Source of the DNA: Firmicutes bacterium ZCTH02-B6
GTDB taxonomy: Bacteria > Bacillota > Limnochordia > Limnochordales > ZCTH02-B6
Assembly: GCA_002159155.1 (NCBI GenBank)
Contig: LZRQ01000166.1
Coordinates: 1 to 7,714, forward strand
Direction: 5' to 3'
Length of the DNA stretch: 7,714 bases
Position 1 is the stretch's first letter, and the number at the start of each line of letters is the position of its first letter. The notes under the pieces are model-generated. The model was given only the letters and a program-made list of their open reading frames with translations, was not told where the DNA came from and did not search any database. Below, one piece after another: positions 1-4,671 of this stretch. The position numbers and the translations under genes were made by a program.

Positions 1-209
1 GAGCCGTACAGGTCGGCGGCCGCCCGCGCCGCGTCCAAGAAGCCTGAAGCGACGAACAGGAGAAAGCCGCCCGCCCAGAGAACGAGGCCGCCCCGCCCGG
101 GCCGGCCGGGGCGGCCGCTGTCACCGCTCACCCAGTGCCAAAAGGCCGGCCCGCCGAGAAACAGGGCCAGCCCGATGTAGTGGGCAGCTTTCAGCAACGG
201 GTACGTCAA
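1..209 (-). CDS. CopD-like copper resistance/export membrane protein, N-terminal part
   Basis: This is a partial gene read leftward; only the first 69 codons lie in the window. It starts at a TTG (209-207). An in-frame TAA at 224-222 rules out any earlier start, and an AAGGGGAG Shine-Dalgarno lies about 7 bases upstream. The protein begins MTYPLLKAAHYIGLALFLGG. A first hydrophobic helix (about residues 4-25) carries an internal His (H10) and a GG pair, then comes a short Gly/Arg/Pro-rich loop, then a second helix (about 44-58). That pattern, placed just downstream of a copC gene (31-base gap), fits CopD/YcnJ-type copper membrane proteins, which pair with CopC for copper uptake or transfer. 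CopD members are normally about 300 residues or more with around eight helices, so most is outside the window. The family call leans on context; another small multi-helix membrane family is possible. Confidence 0.6.
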   Translation of the reverse strand, partial: MTYPLLKAAHYIGLALFLGGPAFWHWVSGDSGRPGRPGRGGLVLWAGGFLLFVASGFLDAARAAADLYG

Positions 210-240
210 AACGGACTCCCCTTACCGGCCTTGAGCGACG

Positions 241-720
241 TCACTCCTCGCCGGCAGGCTGCACGATAAAGACAAAGAATCCCTCGGTCACGTGCGTATC
301 AACCGAGAGTACACGCCACATGACCACGTACGGCCCCGGCGCCAAGCCTTCCTTCAGCAAGATCTGGATCTCGCTGCTGGCGCCGCGGTCCGCGGCCACC
401 CCTGCGTCAGCTCGCTGATCCTCATCGCCCCGCTGGCGCAGCACCCGGCTGACCAGCTGTCCAGCCGCCGCCTTGAGGCGCAGCAGATCGTCATCTGCCG
501 CCAGCGGATACACTTTAAAGAGGCTGGCGTTGACTTCTACGGGTTCGGAGAAGGACAGGCGCACTGCACCAGGCAAGTCGTCCAGCACCGCCTCGGGCGC
601 CGGGTCGGATCCGGACAAGAAAGCATGCGCCCCGGCCGGAGGCGTCAGGCCCAGCCACATGCCCACTGTTGTCACCAGAAGCAGTGCGGCGGCGAGGCAA
701 CTAGGTTTCCAGGGAACCAC
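241..720 (-). CDS. copC: CopC-like secreted copper-binding protein
   Basis: The gene encodes 159 residues with a GTG start; GTAAGGAGGG lies 9 bases upstream. Residues 1-31 are a signal peptide (hydrophobic core 9-25, cleavage at AGA before H32), so the mature protein starts with His. The CopC fold is recognisable: HAFLSGSDPAPEAVLDDLP at 32-50, then VRLSFSEPVEV (53-63), and near the end MWRVLSVDTHVTEG (134-147). In characterised CopC proteins the N-terminal His plus the Asp and His of the D-x-H motif bind Cu(II); here these are H32, D141 and H143. The Met-rich Cu(I) site of some CopC proteins is not seen. Residues about 75-117 form an insertion rich in Arg, Asp and Ala, making the mature chain (128 residues) longer than the usual ~100. 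It probably acts outside the membrane, passing copper to the CopD-like neighbour. It sits 15 bases after the upstream gene, so the three are likely one operon. Confidence 0.85.
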   Translation of the reverse strand: MVPWKPSCLAAALLLVTTVGMWLGLTPPAGAHAFLSGSDPAPEAVLDDLPGAVRLSFSEPVEVNASLFKVYPLAADDDLLRLKAAAGQLVSRVLRQRGDEDQRADAGVAADRGASSEIQILLKEGLAPGPYVVMWRVLSVDTHVTEGFFVFIVQPAGEE

Positions 721-735
721 TGCGACGCGCCCTCC

Positions 736-1176
736 TTACGGGAAGCGCAGCTCGGCCAAGGGAGCGACCTCGTGGGTCTGGAACTCCACGTCAAACTGCA
801 CGTCGTAAATGAAGCCCCAGACGCGCACCGTGTAGACGCCGGGTTGTGTCAGGACGATGTCAGCCGTGTAGTAACCCGGCTGGCCGTGCCGCGCCCGGAC
901 GGGCAACTGCCGCCGAACCTGGCCGTCGGGTGATACGATCTCCACAAACAGCGTTTCCTCGAGAAACGCCACGGGCTCCCGATCCGCCGCCCGGCGGACG
1001 ATGAGGTCCAGCCCGTTGCGCTCCTCCGTGTAGATTGGCTCCTTCTCAAAGCCGAAGATGACCAGATACTCGCCCTCGGGGCCCACCGCATGAGTCTGGT
1101 GCGCTTCCGCGGCCCCCCCGACCAGCAGTCCAAGCATCAAGACAACAGCGGCGATACCCGTGACGATCCGCCCCAC
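736..1176 (-). CDS. Small secreted beta-rich protein of a copC operon, function unknown
   Basis: The gene encodes 146 residues. I chose the GTG at 1176 because AGAGGAGGG lies 6 bases upstream and the resulting N-terminus (MGRIVTGIAAVVLMLGLLVG) is a compact signal peptide. An in-frame ATG at 1218 would start almost at the predicted transcription start and add a non-hydrophobic extension. Cleavage after AEA (23-25) would leave H26 as residue 1, followed by QTH (H29). The mature part looks like an immunoglobulin-like beta sandwich: alternating hydrophobic strands, EKEPIYTEERNGLDLIV (44-60), PGYYTADIVLTQPGVYTVRVWG (in 100-121), no Cys, and one late His (H135). The PG-Y-T-pattern repeats resemble the YtkA/FixH/DUF4198 style of secreted domains. 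Being first gene of a copper set suggests a role in copper binding or delivery, but that is inference from context and the N-terminal His. I do not recognise a characterised family. Confidence 0.8.
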   Translation of the reverse strand: MGRIVTGIAAVVLMLGLLVGGAAEAHQTHAVGPEGEYLVIFGFEKEPIYTEERNGLDLIVRRAADREPVAFLEETLFVEIVSPDGQVRRQLPVRARHGQPGYYTADIVLTQPGVYTVRVWGFIYDVQFDVEFQTHEVAPLAELRFP

Positions 1177-1227
1177 ACCAATCCCTCCTCTAAAGAAAGA
1201 TCCCGCCGAAACCGGCATTCGAGACTC

Positions 1228-1255
1228 ATTATACCCCTTGCGGCAGCGTTGACAA
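1228..1255 (-). promoter_or_regulatory. Sigma-70-like promoter of the leftward copper operon
   Basis: Read leftward, TTGTCA (1255-1250) and a perfect TATAAT (1233-1228) are separated by 16 bases. Transcription would begin near 1221, giving a leader of roughly 45 bases that carries the AGAGGAGGG ribosome binding site before the GTG at 1176. Its -35 hexamer overlaps by five bases that of the rightward promoter. Confidence 0.75.
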
Positions 1256-1277
1256 CCCGCGCCCAGGTTGGTATAAC
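1249..1277 (+). promoter_or_regulatory. Sigma-70-like promoter of the small ORF/mgtE transcript
   Basis: Consensus TTGACA (1249-1254), a 17-base spacer, and TATAAC (1272-1277, five of six consensus bases). Transcription would start near 1284, leaving a leader of about 200 bases before mgtE that contains a translated small ORF. The -35 lies in the palindrome GTTGACAAC (1248-1256), shared with the leftward promoter. Confidence 0.75.
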
Positions 1278-1321
1278 TCCACTGGGCGCCGGAGACCGAC
1301 GCCGCAAGGAGGTGTTCGTCC

Positions 1322-1423
1322 GTGGATTACGACGGTCCCAGTAGACCGGTTTACCTCATGTCCACGGTCATTGCCGTGGCCATCCATGCGGCTCTCCATC
1401 CGGCGCGGCGTCCAACCTTCTGA
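1322..1423 (+). CDS. 33-residue small ORF upstream of mgtE, possible leader peptide
   Basis: A GTG start is preceded by AAGGAGGTG (about 1306-1314), a near-perfect complement to the 16S rRNA tail, with 7 bases of spacing. The ORF ends at TGA 1421-1423. The peptide starts VDYDGPSRPVYLMSTVIAVA (initiator read as Met) and ends in HPARRPTF. Residues about 10-25 are hydrophobic and could form a short membrane segment; Pro occurs at 6, 9, 27 and 31, with an Arg pair near the end. The strong ribosome binding site and the promoter just upstream argue that it is translated. It lies 66 bases ahead of mgtE on the same transcript. It could be a cis-acting leader peptide, as Pro-rich mgtL is for Salmonella mgtA, or a small membrane protein. 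I do not recognise its sequence. Confidence 0.55.
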   Translation: MDYDGPSRPVYLMSTVIAVAIHAALHPARRPTF

Positions 1424-1489
1424 GGCTTTCCCCGGCCAGCTCTTGCTTCCCGGCCCGCGGCGGATGGCGGGGCTTTGGGGGGAAGAGTC
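1424..1489 (+). promoter_or_regulatory. mgtE leader with segments complementary to its ribosome binding site
   Basis: CTTTCCCC at 1426-1433 can pair over 8 bases (one G-T/U wobble) with GGGGGAAG at 1478-1485, the ribosome binding region of mgtE. A second segment, CTCTT plus CCC (1440-1444 and 1449-1451), is complementary to GGGAAGAG (1480-1487), so the two would compete. A further small hairpin is possible between CCCGC (1454-1458) and GCGGG (1467-1471). A ribosome terminating at the small ORF's TGA would cover the first segment. Pairing is read by eye; regulation is inference. Confidence 0.35.
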
Positions 1490-2866
1490 ATGCCGGCGGC
1501 ACTCATCGCCCAACGGCTGCACGATCACGATTTTGAGACGGCCAAGGCCTTGCTCAACCGGTTGCCGCCCGCGGACGCGGCCCGGGTTCTCAGCGACCTG
1601 TCCGACGCGGACAGAGCCCTCGCTTTTCGCCTGTTGGACAAAGACCAGGCCATCGCCACCTTTGAGCAGCTGAACCCAGACGAGCAGCGGTCCCTGGTGC
1701 TGGCCATGGAAAGCTCCGAAGCCATAACCATCATTGAGGGACTTGACCCCGACGACCGGGCCGCTCTGTTTGACGAGTTGCCCGCCAAGGTGGCCAAGAG
1801 GTTGCTGGCCGACCTCCGTCCCGAAACCCGGGCGCTCATCCACATGCTCCTTAATTATCCTCCCGACAGTGCCGGGCGAATCATGAGTCCCAACTACGTC
1901 ATGGTGCGCAGGCACGCGACAGTACGCGAGGCCCTGGAGGCCGTGCGCCGCTCGCCGCTCAAGCGCGAGGGTGTCGCGGTCGTGTTTATCACCGATACGA
2001 CCCGGCGCTATGAGGGGTACGTCCGTCTCACCGATCTCGTCAAGTCCGACCCGGAAGCACCGGTCAGCGGGCTTATTGAAGGGGCGGACGTCCGCGTGGC
2101 GGCCAGCGACGCCGCGACGGCCGCAGCCCGCCTTCTGCAGCGGTTGGACGTGCCCGCCGTACCCGTGGTGGACCGGGAAAACCGGCTCGTGGGCGCGGTC
2201 ACCTTTGATGACGCGATGGACATCCTGGACGAGGAATCATCGGAAACGATGTATCAGAAGGCGGGCGTCGCCCCTGTTGGCCAAGGGACCGACGTCGTTC
2301 GCAGCGAGCGGCTCACCCGGGGGTCCATCCTGTATCCGGTGCGGGTTCGCATTTTCTTCCTGCTGGTCACGTTGGCAGGCGGCCTGGCGGTCGGCCGCAT
2401 CATCGAGCACTTCGAAAACGTGATCACGTCCGTCACCGCGGCGGCGATCTTTATTCCCATGATCATGGACATGGGCGGCAACGTCGGCACGCAGTCGACC
2501 ACCATTTTTGCCCGCGGGCTGGCCCTGGGCCACATCGACTTGTCCCGCTTCCTCCGCCACCTGTGGTGGGAGACGCGCGTCGGGATGGTGTTAGGCCTCA
2601 TTCTGGGCGCTGTGGGCGGCGCCATCGCCTACTTCTGGCAAGGAGCGCCCAACGCCATGCCGCAGCTGGGCATCGCGGTGGGGGTGGCGCTGTTCATCTC
2701 CTCCACCCTGGCGTGCTTCCTCGGCTTCCTTATGCCCTGGGCCCTCCTTAAGCTGGGCCTCGACCATGCGGCGGGAGCCGACCCATTCTTGACGACGGTC
2801 AAGGACTTCACAAGCCTGCTCATCTACTTTTTCCTCGTGGTGTCCCTCTTGGGGCTGTCCACGTGA
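1490..2866 (+). CDS. mgtE: MgtE-family magnesium transporter/channel
   Basis: The gene encodes 458 residues, close to the roughly 450 of characterised MgtE. I chose the ATG at 1490, which has GGGGGGAAG a few bases upstream; a TTG at 1475 in frame is less likely. Order of domains: an N-terminal helical MgtE_N superhelix (about 1-128), two CBS domains (about 130-190 and 195-255) that sense Mg2+ in the cytosol and close the pore when Mg2+ is plentiful, a plug helix (about 258-285), then a five-helix membrane domain (about 286-456). The signature MDMGGNVGTQSTT (326-338) and the last helix ADPFLTTVKDFTSLLIYF (430-447) are typical. D439 in that helix is the likely equivalent of the ion-selectivity Asp432 of Thermus MgtE (inferred by position). 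It imports Mg2+, possibly also Co2+. No M-box riboswitch is visible upstream; control may instead run through the small ORF in its leader. Confidence 0.95.
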   Translation: MPAALIAQRLHDHDFETAKALLNRLPPADAARVLSDLSDADRALAFRLLDKDQAIATFEQLNPDEQRSLVLAMESSEAITIIEGLDPDDRAALFDELPAKVAKRLLADLRPETRALIHMLLNYPPDSAGRIMSPNYVMVRRHATVREALEAVRRSPLKREGVAVVFITDTTRRYEGYVRLTDLVKSDPEAPVSGLIEGADVRVAASDAATAAARLLQRLDVPAVPVVDRENRLVGAVTFDDAMDILDEESSETMYQKAGVAPVGQGTDVVRSERLTRGSILYPVRVRIFFLLVTLAGGLAVGRIIEHFENVITSVTAAAIFIPMIMDMGGNVGTQSTTIFARGLALGHIDLSRFLRHLWWETRVGMVLGLILGAVGGAIAYFWQGAPNAMPQLGIAVGVALFISSTLACFLGFLMPWALLKLGLDHAAGADPFLTTVKDFTSLLIYFFLVVSLLGLST

Positions 2867-2927
2867 GGGCCTTGTCGACCGCCGCGGGCGGGATCGGGCC
2901 GGCCGCCGGACCTGCTCCGCACCTTTC

Positions 2928-2949
2928 CATGCGGCCCCCCGGCCGCATG
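2928..2949. repeat. Perfect 9-bp inverted repeat after mgtE
   Basis: CATGCGGCC (2928-2936), a CCCC loop, and GGCCGCATG (2941-2949) form a very GC-rich hairpin in the 126-base gap between mgtE and the regulator gene. No T-run follows on either strand, so it is not a standard intrinsic terminator. It could protect the mgtE mRNA end, slow polymerase, or serve as a protein site. Confidence 0.55.
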
Positions 2950-2957
2950 CGGTGCCC

Positions 2958-2998
2958 TTGCCAATGGGGCATGCGCGTGCCATGATATTGCCATGGGA
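2958..2998 (+). promoter_or_regulatory. Possible promoter/operator at the start of the Fur-family gene
   Basis: TTGCCA (2958-2963), 17 bases, then CATGAT (2981-2986, four of six to consensus) ends 6 bases before the ATG, so transcription could begin at or next to the start codon. The stretch also holds an imperfect direct repeat, TTGCCAATGGGG (2958-2969) and TTGCCATGGGA (2988-2998), exactly 30 bases apart, with the near-palindrome GGCATGCGCGTGCC (2967-2980; 12 of 14 bases symmetric) between them. This would be a suitable place for autoregulation. Confidence 0.35.
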
Positions 2999-3502
2999 AC
3001 GCGTGCTGACAGCCGCCGGGTTGAACCACATTCGGTGCACCGTGCGGACGCCGGCCGGGCGGCCCTGGTCGACTACATCCTAGGGCTCCTTGAGCAGGCC
3101 GGCCACCGGGTGACCGAGCCGCGGGTGCAGCTGATCCAGGCCGTCGCCGCCTGGGAACGGCAGTCTTTCACCGGCGAGGACTTATATGCCGAGCTGCGCC
3201 CGACGGGGCTGGGGCGAGCCACCGTCTTTCGCACCCTTAGGCTGCTCCAGGAGCTCGGCGTCCTCTCGCGCCTGCACCTGTCCGACGGCTGCCAGCGCTA
3301 CGTCGTGACCCCTCCCGCTAGCGGCCACAGCCCGGAGCACATGGACCGGCTGATTTGCCGCCGGTGCGGGCGCGTGGCCTACCTGGATGAGTGCCCGATG
3401 GAAGACTCCCTGGCTCGGATCGCGCAGGCGACGGGCTACCGGGTCGACGGCCATCACCTGGACATCGTCGGCCTGTGCGCTGAGTGCAGCGCTGCCCGCT
3501 GA
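2993..3502 (+). CDS. Fur-family metalloregulator, likely Zur-like
   Basis: The gene encodes 169 residues. The winged-helix DNA-binding half covers about 24-105: LLEQAGHRVTEPRVQLIQAV (32-51), the recognition region GLGRATVFRTLRLLQELGVL (72-91), then the wing SDGCQRYVV. The dimerisation half follows, with the structural zinc site C122-x-x-C125 and C162-x-x-C165. The Fur family's HHDH motif is reduced to HMDR (116-119), so one usual regulatory histidine is replaced by Arg and another by Met; H116, D118 and H154 remain, and C100 in the wing could be an extra ligand. The residues before 24 are a non-conserved extension. The ATG at 2993 has no Shine-Dalgarno; a GTG at 3035 is the alternative. In this family the metal-loaded dimer represses uptake genes. 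The neighbouring zinc-type importer suggests Zur, but Fur, Mur or PerR identity cannot be settled from sequence alone. Confidence 0.88.
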   Translation: MGTRADSRRVEPHSVHRADAGRAALVDYILGLLEQAGHRVTEPRVQLIQAVAAWERQSFTGEDLYAELRPTGLGRATVFRTLRLLQELGVLSRLHLSDGCQRYVVTPPASGHSPEHMDRLICRRCGRVAYLDECPMEDSLARIAQATGYRVDGHHLDIVGLCAECSAAR

Positions 3503-3563
3503 GGCTTTTGCGCAGTCATTTGGGCGTCGCCGCGGCAACCTCCTCCACCGACGCGAACTTCCC

Positions 3564-3592
3564 TTTACAACGCCCTCCTGCTGGGATACACT
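3564..3592 (+). promoter_or_regulatory. Promoter of the znuACB operon
   Basis: TTTACA (3564-3569), a 17-base spacer and TACACT (3587-3592) make a good sigma-70-type promoter, with a start predicted near 3599. It lies in the 175-base gap between the regulator and znuA and is embedded in the GATAC repeats, so repression at this site would be easy. Confidence 0.65.
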
Positions 3593-3610
3593 ATAGATAC
3601 TTGTTGATAC
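3585..3610 (+). promoter_or_regulatory. Phased GATAC repeats, candidate operator
   Basis: GATAC occurs at 3585-3589, 3596-3600 and 3606-3610, that is every 11 and 10 bases, one helical turn. The block covers the -10 region and the predicted start of transcription. The downstream part also shows TGTT (3602-3605) and AACA (3622-3625) in inverted arrangement. It does not match the Bacillus Zur box or the MntR box that I know. A binding site for the adjacent Fur-family protein is inference. Confidence 0.4.
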
Positions 3611-3633
3611 TAAGTCTCACTAACACACCGAAC

Positions 3634-3660
3634 ACGGGCCTGTCGCACAGGAACGCCCGT
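3634..3660 (+). promoter_or_regulatory. Hairpin in the znuA 5' leader
   Basis: ACGGG (3634-3638) pairs with CCCGT (3656-3660), and directly inside CCTGT (3639-3643) pairs with ACAGG (3647-3651) around a CGC loop, leaving a four-base AACG bulge. It ends a few bases before the znuA ribosome binding site GAGGAAGG (3663-3670) and may stabilise the mRNA or affect its translation. Confidence 0.45.
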
Positions 3661-3677
3661 CTGAGGAAGGATATCCG

Positions 3678-4643
3678 ATGGCAAACCGACTGCGGCCGGC
3701 CCACCTCGCCGTTGTCGCCGGCCTAGCCGCGTTGCTGGTCCTGATGCTCTTCATGGACATCCCCTTTTTCCGTCTCCAGAGCCGGGCAGCCGCCAGGACC
3801 GTCCGCGTGGTGACGACGACTAGCGTCTTCGCTGATCTCATCGCTAACGTGGGTGGGCAGCGGGTAGAGGTGACTTCGCTGGTCCCCATGGGTTCGGACC
3901 CCCATGCCTGGGATCCGACCCCCCGGGAGATCCGCGCCGTCAGGGCCGCGGACCTCTTCGTTTACAACGGTCTTGGGCTGGAACTCTGGGCGCCGAGGCT
4001 CATCGAAACCGCCGGGCGACCGGGCCTGGTGACATTGGAACTGAGCGAAGGCCTGACCCCATTGGAGGCGGCAGAAGGCGACTGGCACCCCGACGAGGCC
4101 GACAACGGGCTGCACGCCCACGAGGGTGAAGAAGGCAATCCTCACTTTTGGCTCGATGTCACCTACGCGATCCACTACGTGCGCCGCATTGCGGAGGCGC
4201 TGGCGGCCGTTGACCCACAGGGCGCCCAATACTACTACGCCCGGGCGGATGCCTACGTCAGCGAGCTCCACGAGCTCGACCGGTGGATCTTCGCGCAGGT
4301 TGAGCGCATCCCTCCCGAGCGCCGGATACTGGTAACCTATCACAACGCGTACGCCTACTTGGCCCGGCGCTACGGACTGGAAGTGGCCGGGTTTCTGGTG
4401 ACGAATCCGGACAGGGAGCCGCCGGCCCAGGTCATGGCCCAACTTGCCCGCATCTTGCGCGAACGGCAAGTGCCAGCGGTGTTTGTCGAGCCCCAGATCG
4501 ACCCGCGACTGGCAGAGACCCTGGCCCGGGAGGTTGGCGCGCGTCTCGGGACGCTCTACACCGACTCCTTAACGGCTGACGTTCCGAGCTATATAGCCAT
4601 GATGCGGGCCAACGTCGAGACGCTGGTTGAACTCCTGCACTGA
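3678..4643 (+). CDS. znuA: Zinc (or manganese) ABC importer, solute-binding protein
   Basis: The gene encodes 321 residues with ATG start and GAGGAAGG 7 bases upstream. A hydrophobic segment (about 9-27) is a signal peptide or membrane anchor; there is no lipobox and no Cys in the whole chain. The cluster A-I binding-protein fold is clear: VVTTTSVFADLIANVGG (44-60), DPHAWDPTP (74-82), NPHFWLDV (154-161), TYHNAYAYLARRYGL (220-234), VFVEPQI (268-274), YTDSL (294-298). The four metal ligands read as H76, H156, H222 and D296. His at the third position, where Mn-specific members usually have Glu, plus a short His/Asp/Glu loop (about 135-150; H137, H146, H148) before the second ligand, favours zinc. 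It captures the metal outside the membrane and hands it to the permease. First gene of a three-gene operon; the ATPase gene follows after 28 bases. Confidence 0.92.
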   Translation: MANRLRPAHLAVVAGLAALLVLMLFMDIPFFRLQSRAAARTVRVVTTTSVFADLIANVGGQRVEVTSLVPMGSDPHAWDPTPREIRAVRAADLFVYNGLGLELWAPRLIETAGRPGLVTLELSEGLTPLEAAEGDWHPDEADNGLHAHEGEEGNPHFWLDVTYAIHYVRRIAEALAAVDPQGAQYYYARADAYVSELHELDRWIFAQVERIPPERRILVTYHNAYAYLARRYGLEVAGFLVTNPDREPPAQVMAQLARILRERQVPAVFVEPQIDPRLAETLAREVGARLGTLYTDSLTADVPSYIAMMRANVETLVELLH

Positions 4644-4671
4644 TCCCGCACCAGCGAAAGGAGGGCCCACC

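Noticed and set aside
292..933. 213-codon plus-strand ORF across the copper genes
   Set aside because: It lies antisense to copC and the His-1 secreted protein, its product has no recognisable fold, and both minus-strand genes have signal peptides, Shine-Dalgarno sequences and conserved motifs. It is a GC-rich shadow frame.
1177..1218. N-terminal extension of the His-1 protein from ATG 1218
   Set aside because: The ATG lies about 3 bases from the predicted transcription start, while GTG 1176 has AGAGGAGGG at ideal spacing and gives a clean signal peptide.
1278..1489. M-box magnesium riboswitch upstream of mgtE
   Set aside because: The leader holds a translated ORF and I cannot find the conserved M-box core; only simple pairings are visible.
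1229..1915. 228-codon minus-strand ORF opposite the small ORF and mgtE
   Set aside because: It runs antisense to the well-supported mgtE and through both promoters; composition is typical of a shadow frame.
2591..3040. 149-codon minus-strand ORF over the mgtE end and the gap
   Set aside because: Mostly antisense to the mgtE membrane domain, low-complexity charged product, no ribosome binding site of note.
3723..4469. 248-codon minus-strand ORF opposite znuA
   Set aside because: Antisense to a gene with intact metal-ligand motifs; no domain visible.
3678..4643. Manganese-specific binding protein (MntA/PsaA type)
   Set aside because: The third ligand is His (H222) rather than the Glu typical of Mn members, and a His-containing acidic loop is present; zinc is favoured, though not proven.
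4627..4671. Longer znuC start overlapping znuA
   Set aside because: No ribosome binding site there; the added residues are not conserved in ABC ATPases; the TTG at 4672 has AAAGGAGGG.
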